Shown here: in pieces, positions 50,354-62,400 of the stretch
Position numbering within the stretch: the first letter of the stretch is position 1
How the letters are laid out: each line of letters opens with the position of its first letter
DNA from: Brachypterus glaber
Taxonomy: Eukaryota; Arthropoda; Insecta; Coleoptera; Kateretidae
Direction: 5' to 3'
Length of the DNA stretch: 64,000 nt
NCBI GenBank assembly: GCA_958510825.1
Contig: OY294044.1
Coordinates: forward strand, 68,800,357-68,864,356
The notes under the pieces: model-generated
Database searches by the model: none
What the model saw: the letters and a program-made list of their open reading frames with translations, nothing else
Told to the model about the DNA's origin: nothing
Made by a program: the position numbers and the translations under genes

Positions 50354-50990
50354 TAAGGGGTCTTTCTATCTTTAAATTATAAATAGGTATCTTTTTTTAT
50401 TTTTTTATATACAGAGAAAAAAGATATTGTGAAAATTTGGAGGTATGTTAATTTATATATTTAAAGAATAAAAAAAAAAATAGATTTTAAAGTGCCATTT
50501 TTTGGCCATAATTTTTTTTTGAAAAAAAAAAAACATCAAAAAACGGCGGTCGCCATGATTCCGGCTGTTTGGATCTACTAAAAAAAACAAAACGGGATTT
50601 TACTCAGTATTGAAGTCGCTATAGCCCGAACTAGAAGAATTTTTTTTGGCCAAAAAATAAGAAAATCGCGAACGTTTGAAAATTTTTGAAAAACGTCCGC
50701 CATTTTGTTATTTTTTGGCCAAAAATTTTTCTTCTAGTTCGGGCTATAGCGACTTAAATACTGAACAATATCCCTTTGTTTTTTTTTTCAGTCGATCCAA
50801 AAGGCCGGAATCATGGCGAAAAAAAAAATTTATGGCCAAAAAATGGCACTTTAAAATGTATTTTTTTGTATTCTTCGAATACATTAACATACCTACAAAA
50901 TTTCACAATGATATCTTTTTTTTTGTCTATATAAAAAAAAACGTTAAAAAAAAGATTTTATTTTATATTTGAAGGTAGAAAGACCCCTTA
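50354..50990. mobile_element. TTAA-edged foldback element
   Basis: The ends TTAAGGGGTCTTTCTA and TAGAAAGACCCCTTAA invert one another. Inner arms include AAAGTGCCATTTTTTGGCCA and CTATAGCCCGAACTAGAAGA with their inverses, so about 630 bases fold back almost fully. A 98-codon frame at 50676-50972 is a by-product. Confidence 0.75.
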
Positions 50991-51590
50991 AGCAAGATTC
51001 GCAACCGCATAATATAACTTAGTTTTAATTAAAAAACAATAAATGGCCAAAGTAAACCTTTTCATTTAAATATCCTCGTAAAAAAAATTTTTATTGAAAA
51101 AAATTGTCTCATTTTGGGTAAGAAACGTCACAATTCTATATATTTTTGTTTTGTTAAAAAAATGTCACTGCTACAGATTGTTGAGCTAAGGACCATAAAA
51201 ATAAAAAATGGAAATAAGAGAGACATTGGTGGAGTTTTACTAGTAATATATCAACAAAGAAAAAAACATCACAATCTGATAGATTTTGTTAAATATCATG
51301 AAATTTAGTAAAAACATGGGTTTATAAAAACGGTATAAAATGCTGACTTTCATTATCATTCAGTTTTAAAATGGCATACATTTTTAGCTTGATACTAAGT
51401 TCTCGTTTGTAAAACAGTCATGCCACTACGTAAAAAATCAGTTTTGTAACTAGCTGAAAGTCTTTATATGAGTTCTCATATAAACACTTGAATCAATTTT
51501 TACCATCTTAAATGCCTTAAATTTAATTAAATTTAACGTCTTTATATTTAAACTAAATTAAATTGTTTGATATTTACAAATTTAAAAAAT

Positions 51591-52106
51591 CTATATAAAA
51601 TATTTTACTATTCCTTAAAACGACTTTTGTTTGAATAACGCAGTCGTCCCTCCGAAGTGACTGATTGATTTCGTGCTTTTTAGCACTCTTCAGAGCCACA
51701 TATCGGTAGTAAGGACTACGAAAATCAAATCCTTTCCATATATCTCTATATAGGGTTTAAAAATCGTTGTAAGGAATAGTAAAAACAGCTAGCGACATCT
51801 ACTGCTAAAAGCAGAGACTGGATAAACCTATCGACAGTCCAAAAAAGGAAGCAGTTATTGGTTTCAAGAACCTATTGCACGCTGTCTGCTTTTAGCAGTA
51901 GATGCCGCTAGCTATTTTTACTATTCCTTACAGCGATTTTTAAACTCTATATAGAGATATATGGAAAGGATTTGATTTTCGTAGTTGTCCTTACTGTGGC
52001 TCTGAAGAGTGCTAAAAAGCACGAAATCGATCAGTCACTTCGGAGGGACGACTGCGTTAATCAAACAAAAAAGTCGTTTTAAGGAATAGTAAAATATTTT
52101 ATATAG
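51591..52106. mobile_element. 516-bp near-perfect foldback element
   Basis: The arms of about 210 bases share TTTTACTATTCCTTAAAACG, CAGTCGTCCCTCCGAAGTGA and CTGCTAAAAGCAGA words in inverted form, with a loop around CAAAAAAGGAAGCAGTTATT. Each arm carries CTGAAGAGTGCTAAAAAGCA followed by CGAAAT. No coding capacity. Confidence 0.8.
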
Positions 52107-53469
52107 AGTCTTTATTTTTGTTTAAAGTTATCTAAGTTTTAATGTATTACATATTCTCATAGGTAAGGAAATCTCTATAATTTTTTAATGATTCATTGCA
52201 GTTGTATTCTTCAACATTAGCTGAAATGTCACTGTCACAAAATTTCAAGTTTTTATATTGTAGAATTCATGGCATTTGGCATTTTGTTATTGTGGTATAA
52301 TTGGCATATATTTTATCTAAATTTTATGATGATATTTTACAAAAAAAATCTGATTTTTCCAATTAATTAGTCCTAATTATTTAAATTAATTCAAACTATT
52401 CTGATAAAAAATGTTGTATAAAAACAAGTATTCAAACGTAAATTTTTTAATACCTCATTTTTTATATGGAATAGACTCGGCTTGTGGTGTGTCTCTTTAC
52501 ACCATGGACTCGGCTGTAACGAATTCTAGTCTTGTATGTTGCAAAATATAAAAAACAGCCCTACTGCTCAAATTGAGTAAAATCAAGACAATATTTTCAC
52601 TCACTTTATAATAATATAGATACTTTTTATATTATATTTTGTTAAAACTAGCGTTAAAATCAAAACTAACATAATAATATTATTAGATATTATCTAATAT
52701 TTTAATCTTCAAGTACCAAAAAATTGTATAAGGAGTATTTATATTTTAGTTTTTTTTAGTTTTATGATGGTGTTTTTCTATGAAAACTTAGTGTGATTCT
52801 CATGCAATAAATAATCGATTTTACAACACGGATCTATGCAAAAAACTAAAAAAAATTAAAAAACGGTTGTTTAACTTTTAATTACCTTTATTTAAATTTA
52901 AAAACGAAAAAAACCCGGTAGATTATTTTTTTATTTTTTTGCAGAGTGGTCAAGAATCGATTTACAAAAAAAAATTGTATGCAGAAGAATCATACTGTTT
53001 TTCTAAAATCACATAATGTATGAGTGTTGTGCCCTATTTTTGGGTAATACTCTGATATTCAACTATTTTTAATTTTCATATGACAAAATGATTTATTTGT
53101 ATGAAAATTTTGAATAGATTTTTTTTATATAAAGATCTTCAACTGTTAGATATAGTACTTTACTTTAAAATATGCTGTCTTTCTTGCTTTTGTGTGTATT
53201 TGTGTGATAGTAAGTTTTTGTACTATAGATGTAAAATACAGTACATCGCTTTTAAAAATTGTTCACATACATTATGAAAATAAAAAGCGATTGTTTAATA
53301 AAAACGCATTCTTATTTACCTCGAATATGTATTTATTTATTTTTTCGAACTTATTGTAGTAGGGCCCTAAAAAAGCTTTATGATTGTGTAACAGATAATC
53401 TTCAAAGCAAATTTTTTGCATTAAAAAAATACTACTGCCAACAAAAAAAGTACTTTTCCCTATAATAGG

Positions 53470-53580
53470 CCTAGGTTAATAAAAAAAAATATATATATTT
53501 TTTTTTCAAAACGAAAAATAAAATTTTTTAATAAAAAAATATAAATATATATTTTTTTTCAAAACGAAAAATAAAATGTT
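53470..53580. repeat. Short AT-rich tandem duplication
   Basis: Two adjacent units share TTTTTTTTCAAAACGAAAAA and TAAAAT with an AT dinucleotide run before each. Confidence 0.65.
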
Positions 53581-54234
53581 TTTTTGCAAAAAATTGTTTT
53601 TACCCCCATTTTACCCCATTCCCATTTTTACCAAAAACAATCCCAGCGTAGAACTTAGATAATCAACCTATGGTCCAAATTTGAAGTCTTTAGCTCATAA
53701 ATTTCCCGGACACACACCCCGACCTACAGACAGATTTTTTTTTACGGAAATCATATTTTACATCGGCACTTAGTGCTACTAAGAGTGCCGATGTATTGAA
53801 ATCTTCGCCGAAAAGTGAAAATCTTTGACCACGTTTTTTTTTTCACATTTCTCGACGTTTTAACCATTCTAAGTCGAAATCAGTAAAAAAAAAATTTGCG
53901 TCCGTCTGTCTGTCAATTCCATTTCTACATGAGATATCGACTTTCGGTTTTTTGCATATTGTTTCTTATCGTATTCCGAAGAGCTGATTAGATTTTGGGG
54001 GTAAACGATTGGGGGTAAGGGGGTAAAAATAGGGTAAAACTCCTATTTTTAGCGTTTTTTGTTTATAATTAAGGCAATTATTATTGTATTTGGTTAATTT
54101 AGCACTTATATAAAAGATAATTTTAAATTGGTCAAAAAATGTTATAAACAACGCGTTGTTTAACGTTTTCCTAAAACGCATTGTTTTCGAGATATTGCCG
54201 CTTAAAGCAGTAAAAGGTTTTCTTAGTATATCTC

Positions 54235-54488
54235 CAACGAACTAATAACTCTTCACTCTAGAATAGGCATTTCATTCGTAAAAACTGACAAAAACGTCGG
54301 CAACATAAACATTCGTCTGTCTTACTCGCACATCTTTGTTCTAACAGAGACAACAATACCAGTTACTTGTAATTGTTATTGTTCAGGCCTGAATATACCT
54401 ACTATTTGTTTACAAACAAACCGAGATGTTGGCGATACTTTATTTTAACGGTATGCCTATTCTAGAAAGAAGAGTTCTTAGTTCGTTG
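54235..54488 (-). mobile_element. hAT-like MITE, copy 2
   Basis: Inverted relative to 38296-38539, with ends CAACGAACTAATAACTCTTC and TAGTTCGTTG. The perfect 8-bp flanking repeat TATATCTC (54227-54234 and 54489-54496) is independent of the copy-1 repeat, so the two inserted separately. Confidence 0.85.
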
Positions 54489-54810
54489 TATATCTCACAT
54501 ATTTATAACCCGATTTCAAAAAATTATATTTTAAATAAAAGCTCTTTTTAAGCCCTATAAAAAATGTTATATGCAGTTTTTTTCTAGAATATAATGTTTT
54601 AAAGATACAGAATTTAAAATCAAACAAAACACCTAGTTTGAAATTTGCGCTCTAGTGTACAATAGTGCCGATGTTTTGACAGGGTGCTTGCAACGTTTCA
54701 TCTAGTTATGGATATAAAACATCCAGAAACGTGAAAAAAGCAATAATTTTTTTTCGAAAATTCTTTACTAATGCAATACTATCCTTGGCGAAAGTAATAA
54801 TTTAAGTCTA

Positions 54811-55238
54811 TTAACCCTATAAGTACGGTTGACGGATATATCCGACAGTGCATAACTTGGGTCACAGATGACTCGGATATATCCGACATGAGGTCTACCA
54901 TTGTTCTTGGACTGCTGCCGTGTATATCCGACACCCTAAAAATAATGTTGCGATCCACAGACGGCCGTCGGATTAAGCAGACCCCAGAAAAAAAATTGCA
55001 TTGCATTGCATTGAATGTGATGTGGGTTTATGCATTGTTTGGTGTTTCCATGATTATCATACCATATCAAATTTTTAGATTAGGTTGTGTTATGCTTCTT
55101 TTCAATCAAATTAAACGATTTTGTGTTTTATTTGCAATTTTAAAGTGCCGGATATATCCGTCAGGTGTCCGTCCAGTCCTGGAAATATCGTTGTTTGGGA
55201 GGCAAATAGTCGTAAAAAATACGTCACTAAAGGGTTAA
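54811..55238. mobile_element. piggyBac-like TTAA MITE with CGGATATATCCG motifs
   Basis: TTAACCCTATAAGTACGG at the left and GTCACTAAAGGGTTAA at the right give TTAA target sites with CCCTNTA-type ends, as in piggyBac elements. The palindrome CGGATATATCCG occurs at 54833, 54874 and 55149, with a partial copy near 54922. Frames of 75-116 codons on both strands overlap and are not genes. Confidence 0.75.
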
Positions 55239-55285
55239 TAGATTCTTCAAAATTTCGAAATTTTTCGACATGTCGATGCATGTTG

Positions 55286-56648
55286 ATTAGGGTGGGTCAA
55301 AAAAAACGACTATTTTTTTTACTTTATATACCTTTAGGTACTCTGAAAAATATATATACCTTTATATACCTATAGGTACTCTGAAAAATCGGTTGCTAGA
55401 CACCTCTAGAAAATTCTCACCCAATATGAGCTCTTAATTTTGATAAAAAGGTTCTCCGCTTTACAATTTTCCATTTTTTCCTTAGTATTGAAACTAAAAT
55501 TCTTTGACAACTGTTCGTTAAAAAAAGGTCTCCTACAATTTTTTCGTAAACCTCACCGTTTAAAAAATACCAAAGGTTAAAGTTTGATTATTTTAAGAGA
55601 AATTTCTGTTTTGCTTTTGAATTTTATAACTCGCTTACAAAAAATTGTTATGAATTGCGCAATTCATAGTTTTATAGGAAATTAACTGCTCTACAAAAAT
55701 GGTCTCTTATGATATGTCGATTAAATTAAGCGTTTAAAAGATATTCATCGTCGCACTTCAATGCTTACTAAATTTAATAGTTTTTGATGAATAATTCGAA
55801 AAATTTCAATTTAATTTATGAGTTTCACGAAAATTTATACAAATTTGAGTTTCTATCGTAAGAGTAACTCTTATAGAAGTTTCCCGTTCGAAAATTTATT
55901 TGAAACATTTTTATTTTAATAATATTTTTATAAAATTTATCTTTATAATAACTTATTATTTTATTATTATTTTTTTTTCAAAATTTAAATAATCATTGAC
56001 CCTGAGTTAGAAATAATGCACTAATTTTTTTTTCAATATAACCAAACATACGTAGGACTAAAAAAAACGAGACAAATAGTTTAAAACATTTCTCTTTTCA
56101 TAGGAACTCAAATTTGTATAAATTTTCGTGAAATTCAAATTAAATTGAAATTTTTTGAATTATTCATTAAAAACTATTAAAATTAGTATGCATTGAACTT
56201 GACGATTAATTTAACCGACAAATCATAAGAGACCATTTTTGTAGAGCAGTTAATTTCCTACAAAACTATGAATTGCGCAATTCATAAAAATTTTTTGTAA
56301 GCGAGTTATAAAATTCATAAGCAAAACAGAAATGTCTTTTAAAATAATCAAACTTTAACCTTTGATATCTTTTAAACGGTGAGGTTTACGAAAAAATTGT
56401 AAGAGATCTTTTTTGTAGAGCGTTCGATTTCCTACAAGAATATGAGAGATACTTTTTAACGAACAGTTGTCAAAGAGATATGAATTTTTGTTTCTAATAC
56501 TGAGGAAAAAATGGAAAATTGTAAAGCGGAGAACCTTTTTATCAAAATTAAGAGCTCATATTTGGTGAGAATTTGTCTAGTGTCTAGCAACCGATTTTTC
56601 AGAGTATAAAGTAAAAAAAAATAGTCGGTTTTTTTGACCCACCCTAAT
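55286..56648. mobile_element. 1.36-kb palindromic element with 'TTAGGGTGGGTCA' ends
   Basis: The ends ATTAGGGTGGGTCAAAAAAA and GACCCACCCTAAT are inverted, and the arms continue for most of the length (AAAGCGGAGAACCTTTTTAT, ATGAATTGCGCAATTCATA, AAATTTGTATAAATTTTCGT). A duplication start at 55761 lies in its left arm. Confidence 0.75.
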
Positions 56649-58260
56649 GTTGAGGCATCAACTCTTTGCTACAATCTTGGCATGCCATGGCGGCGGTTAA
56701 ACCATTAAGGACTACCGTCTAAATATTCATACAGATTTACAGATTTTTGTAAGGAGTATTTTAAAATGCATGTAGTTTGCCATTTATATTTCTAGCGAGT
56801 GAATTGTTTTTATTTTACTAATATTATATATCTCGTTTAACAATCGAAAACGAGAAAATTTTTATGCATTTTTTTAGCAAAAATACCTTATTTGGATTCA
56901 ATAGTAATATCTGATAAATATTTTATAAATTATACAATAAATTCATGGGTCATGGGAGATCACGGCAATTTTTTAGAATCCGCTGAGTCACGCAATGTTC
57001 TGCTAGGGAATGCTTACTAAATTTAATAGTTTTTGATGAATAATTCGAAAAATTTCAATTTAATTTATGAGTTTCACGAAAATTTATACAAATTTGAGTT
57101 TCTATCGTAAGAGTAACTCTTATAGAAGTTTCCCGTTCGAAAATTTATTTGAAACATTTTTATTTTAATAATATTTTAATAAAATTTATCTTTATAATAA
57201 CTTATTATTTTATTATTATTTTTTTTTTCAAAATTTAAATAATCATTGACCCTGAGTTAGAAATAATGCACTAATTTTTTTTTCAATATAACCAAACATA
57301 CGTAGGACTAAAAAAAACGAGACAAATAGTTTAAAACATTTCTCTTTTCATAGGAACTCAAATTTGTATAAATTTTCGTGAAATTCAAATTAAATTGAAA
57401 TTTTTTGAATTATTCATCAAAAACTATTAAAATTAGTATGCATTGAACTTGACGATTAATTTAACCGACAAATCATAAGAGACCATTTTTGTAGAGCAGT
57501 TAATTTCCTACAAAACTATGAATTGCGCAATTCATAAAAATTTTTTGTAAGCGAGTTATAAAATTCATAAGCAAAACAGAAATGTCTTTTAAAATAATCA
57601 AACTTTAACCTTTGATATCTTTTAAACGGTGAGGTTTACGAAAAAATTGTAAGAGATCTTTTTTGTAGAGCGTTCGATTTCCTACAAGAATATGAGAGAT
57701 ACTTTTTAACGAACAGTTGTCAAAGAGATATGAATTTTTGTTTCTAATACTGAGGAAAAAATGGAAAATTGTAAAGCGGAGAACCTTTTTATCAAAATTA
57801 AGAGCTCATATTTGGTGAGAATTTGTCTAGTGTCTAGCAACCGATTTTTCAGAGTATAAAGTAAAAAAAAATAGTCGGTTTTTTTGACCCACCCTAATGT
57901 TGAGGCATCAACTCTTTGCTACAATCTTGGCATGCCATGGCGGCGGTTAAACCATTAAGGACTACCGTCTAAATATTCATACAGATTTACAGATTTTTGT
58001 AAGGAGTATTTTAAAATGCATGTAGTTTGCCATTTATATTTCTAGCGAGTGAATTGTTTTTATTTTACTAATATTATATATCTCGTTTAACAATCGAAAA
58101 CGAGAAAATTTTTATGCATTTTTTTTAGCAAAAATACCTTATTTGGATTCAATAGTAATATCTGATAAATATTTTATATATTATACAATAAATTCATGGG
58201 TCATGGGAGATCACGGCAATTTTTTAGAATCCGCTGAGTCACGCAATGTTCTGCTAGGGA
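55761..58260. repeat. Tandem duplication, two units of about 1.25 kb
   Basis: Unit 1 is 55761-57009 and unit 2 57010-58260. Both start ATGCTTACTAAATTTAATAG and end CAATGTTCTGCTAGGGA, with only a few differences between them. Each unit holds part of the palindromic element at 55286-56648 plus about 360 bases beyond it. The second unit carries an orphan piece of the palindrome. Confidence 0.9.
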
Positions 58261-59232
58261 AATTAAAAACTACATTGGCACCAATGTATTAATTTTTTTT
58301 AGCGTGTCTCTTAGGGTACGGATGTATTTTTCATAGCACACAACAGCTGTTGCACTAGTGCATCGAATGATTAATATTTTATGATATGTAGTCTAGCGAT
58401 TTAGTGCAGCGCAAGGCGACTGTGTAGGTCTGAAGAATTGACGAGTTAAATTGGCTAATTATCCGGAAGAAAAAAGCCATAAAGATAATTTCCACTATTG
58501 GCAACCCTGAATTTTGAGATCATGCTGCATGATACATTTGACCTATTTATCAATTAATAAAAGATTAATTTACATAATTCGCAATTAAATAAATGATCTA
58601 CTTCCATACTTGATTTAACATTTAAATTTTTGTGATTATACTAAATTATTAATTATATTATAATAAAGGTACTTTAAATATCAAGTTAAATATTCAAAAG
58701 TTGTGGGGGGCACGTGCTATTTACAAGTAAACAAATTATGCATAAACCCAGTTTTGAAAAAGTACATCCAAAAGTGAATAGCGGCAAAACGTGATATCTT
58801 AACGCCACAAAAAAATAAATACAATACAAATTTATGCAAGTTAAAATGGTAAAACGCAAGCATTCCGCTTGCAGATTTGAATTCAGCGACTCAATATTAG
58901 TCGACGCGCCGCGACGTACTTAAATATTTTTTATGTGGAATCAAGGACGCCTTGGCGGAATTAATAAAATTTGAAACCTAAATATTTATTTTTATATATG
59001 ACGATTTTTCTTTCCAGCTGCCAGTTTCTAGAAGATATTGCAAGCAAACTAATAAGTTAAAAATCTTTGTATATAAATTACATATATAAAAAGTTAGTAT
59101 CTGTGACAAAAAGTTTAAATTCTGCGTTTGGATTTTTGCAAAACCTTATAGGTACAAAAGCAATGATAATATTTAATTAATATTAATAAAAGAATGATCT
59201 TTGTTTATATGTTTATTTAAAACGATTTTTTT
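58261..59232. other. No gene recognised between repeats and the WD40 gene end
   Basis: Ordinary AT-rich intergenic sequence. The extreme right part includes the WD40 gene's likely 3' UTR and poly(A) signal. Confidence 0.5.
59212..59217 (-). promoter_or_regulatory. Polyadenylation signal of the WD40 gene
   Basis: AATAAA on the minus strand begins 16 bases beyond the TAA. It is the nearest such hexamer and supports 59233 as the true end of the coding region. Confidence 0.5.
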
Positions 59233-59403
59233 TTAAGTTACTGGTTCAATTTGGAACATGCCTCTCCCAGACACAAATGCTAACTTTGGAAGTCCAACCA
59301 GGTCATTTTTCGTTACTCTGTCATCCTTTTTCTTTAGTTTTACGCTTGGACCAATATCTATGCTCAATACACCTCCAGGCAAGTTTAATAGATGAGCTTT
59401 AGT
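59233..59403 (-). CDS. WD40 protein terminal exon
   Basis: The exon has 56 codons plus TAA after the acceptor TTTTTCAAG. It begins TKAHLLNLPGG, has a charged KLKKKDDRVTKND insert, and ends GMFQIEPVT. The chosen acceptor keeps phase 0 with exon B. An AATAAA on the minus strand at 59217-59212 lies just past the stop and suggests a very short 3' UTR. Confidence 0.85.
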   Translation of the reverse strand, partial: TKAHLLNLPGGVLSIDIGPSVKLKKKDDRVTKNDLVGLPKLAFVSGRGMFQIEPVT

Positions 59404-62400
59404 CTTGAAAAATAATTTTTTTCATTAGGGCACAAAAAATAAATGTAATGTATGAGATTTTTGGCTATGATATATCTTTGTATGTTGGGCTACTGGTTCA
59501 AATATCCCTGTTAACAAAATCTTTTAGAATATCATAGAAATTTTGCTTAATGTTTTAATACTAGAACATATTAGAATTCCTATAATTTCCATTTATGTTT
59601 TATTCATAGGCATATGTATGTTTACCTTCGTTTTTTAGTGGATTTTATAGAGGATCCTGAAACCGCAAAAAATATTAGAAAATCATTGAAATAGAATTCA
59701 AAGAAAATCCTTTTGAACATCATTCATATTTTAATTGTTTTTATTAAAATTAAAAAATAAAGTAATTTCTTTTAGAACATTATAGACTTTTAATCTTATT
59801 GAATAAAGAATGAAGAAAGTTATTTTAGAGTTAGTTAAAAAGTTTTATTAATTTTTATTTTTATTTTTTTAATTATACAGACAATATGAATAATTTGGAA
59901 TGAAGTTTTTATTAAAAAATATTTTCTCGACAATGATTTTGAATAAGGTTTTTATACGATTTTTATATTTAAAAAAAGCGATTATGTAAACACACATTTT
60001 TGCTTGAATCTTGAAAACGCTAGATGGATTCAAACGCGGAATAATTTATCAAGAGCATCACTCTGTATCCACTGCGCCACAAAGGCCACTTATTATGCAG
60101 TGACATATAATTTTTAAGAAACTACATATTATTTAATTTATTTTATTATTTTTTTTTTAATAATTTTATTAGTAAGAAAATCTGATCGTTTTTTTATCTT
60201 GTAGTTGCGCCTTCGCCATTTTTTAAAAGTTAATTGTTTTTTGTATACTTACAGAAAATGTATTTCCATCTACTATTCTCAAAATATTGATATCAGTTCC
60301 ACCACAGACAATATAATCTTTGGTCACATATTTTCCACAATAGAGCTGAAAAAATTTAGACTTAAAAATTAAATTTAAAATATAAAAAATACTTTACAGG
60401 AAAACAAAACATTAAAAAAAGTATCTTGATGTATCATAATATAGAGGTTTTCATAACACAGGGGCGTATAAACCATTTTTTTTTAGATTTTGATAACTTT
60501 AGGTTTGGTTTGAAATTTTTTCGGGAAACGTATACAAGAAAATGAAGCCTATGAAGAAGCAGAAGGCGTGGTATACGGTCCTGGTGTAGCTGATTAAAGG
60601 TAAGACCCTTTTAAAATTTTTCATATTTTTTTTTGAAAATTTTCGGAGATATATCCTTTAAACACGTTTTTCTCGAAACAGCATTTTTTGACCTGGCGTA
60701 GGTTATTTTGAAAAATCTACTAAACCGATCTACTTCAAATTATAACTGTTTACTCTTCGTACGTGTCCCTATCGCAGAAACTAGAATTATAATTTTTTTA
60801 AAACAATTATAAAAGTTATAAACAATTAAAGTTAAAAAGAAGTCTTTTATCATAAATTTATTTTTCTGGGGTTATTTAGATCATTTCGAGTAATTTTAAG
60901 TAATCATCAAATAATTTTAAGTAATCATGGCCTACCTACACAGAACTGAAAGTCCTTCAGTTCTGTGCCTACCTATGATAAAAACTAAAAATTAAATAAA
61001 TAAAAAATTGACATTTAAAATGTCACTTTTTTGGTATCATTATACTCAGAATGAAGCGTAGAATTGAAATATGTAAAAATATATGGAGTGTACCATTTAA
61101 AAATCGAAAGTTGGTTTCATTTCCGGTTAAACCGGAAGTGACTTAAATGTACTTTTTATGTTAAAAGTTGACGTTTTATGGCAATAAGAGATGTTCCAAA
61201 TTTGGAATCTCTAACTTTTAAAATAAAGAAAAAAAGGGGGTGTACCTTGGTCTTGTAACACCCGGTATATTTTATGTATAAGAAAGCCCTACAATAAAAT
61301 ATAAATTTTTTCTACAAAAAAAAATCTTGAAAAAGGTTGATTTCACCAAAAACCTAAAACCATCAAAATGTTATGATTTTTTTAAATTTCCTATATCGTA
61401 TTTTTTTTCTAGACAACTTTGTTGTCCTGTACACTCAAGAACGGAATATTCGATCGATTTGAAATTATAAAAAATAATAAAGTTCTACATATATAACAAG
61501 AGCCCTATAATAATATACAGTGCGATCCAAAAGTCACCCCCCCCCCCCTTTTAACTTTTGAACGAGTTGAGATATGGACTTCAAATTTAGAACTCTTAAA
61601 TAAGACAACTTGAACTATCTTTTAGCATATATTTGATATTTCCAGCTCTTAAAATGTGGGCAGGGGGGCATAAGGGGACATTTTTTTAAATGGAAAGGGG
61701 AGTCGTGCGATACATCATTTTAAAGCTTATAAAATTCTCTATTTAAACTAACATTTTTAAATTTTTAAAAAATGTTTTTTAAAACTGAAAGTCCTTCAGT
61801 TCTGTGCCTACCTATGATAAAAACTAAAAATTAAATAAATAAAAAATTGACATTTAAAATGTCACTTTTTTGGTATCATTATACTCAGAATGAAGCGTAG
61901 AATTGAAATATGTAAAAATATATGGAGTGTACCATTTAAAAATCGAAAGTTGGTTTCATTTCCGGTTAAACCGGAAGTGACTTAAATGTACTTTTTATGT
62001 TAAAAGTTGACGTTTTATGGCAATAAGAGATGTTCCAAATTTGGAATCTCTAACTTTTAAAATAAAGAAAAAAAGGGGGTGTACCTTGGTCTTGTAACAC
62101 CCGGTATATTTTATGTATAAGAAAGCCCTACAATAAAATATAAATTTTTTCTACAAAAAAAAATCTTGAAAAAGGTTGATTTCACCAAAAACCTAAAACC
62201 ATCAAAATGTTATGATTTTTTTAAATTTCCTATATCGTATTTTTTTTCTAGACAACTTTGTTGTCCTGTACACTCAAGAACGGAATATTCGATCGATTTG
62301 AAATTATAAAAAATAATAAAGTTCTACATATATAACAAGAGCCCTATAATAATATACAGTGCGATCCAAAAGTCACCCCCCCCCCCTTTTAACTTTTGAA

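Noticed and set aside
8179..52106. Hammerhead ribozyme in the CTGAAGA...GAAA hairpins
   Set aside because: The core words fit, but I could not find partners for stems I and III or a cleavage triplet in the right place in either element.
54779..55375. Overlapping frames of 75, 84 and 116 codons
   Set aside because: They lie within or overlap the piggyBac-like MITE, occur on both strands and have no domain.
60018..60090. Functional tRNA gene
   Set aside because: The A and B boxes are good but the acceptor arms do not pair.
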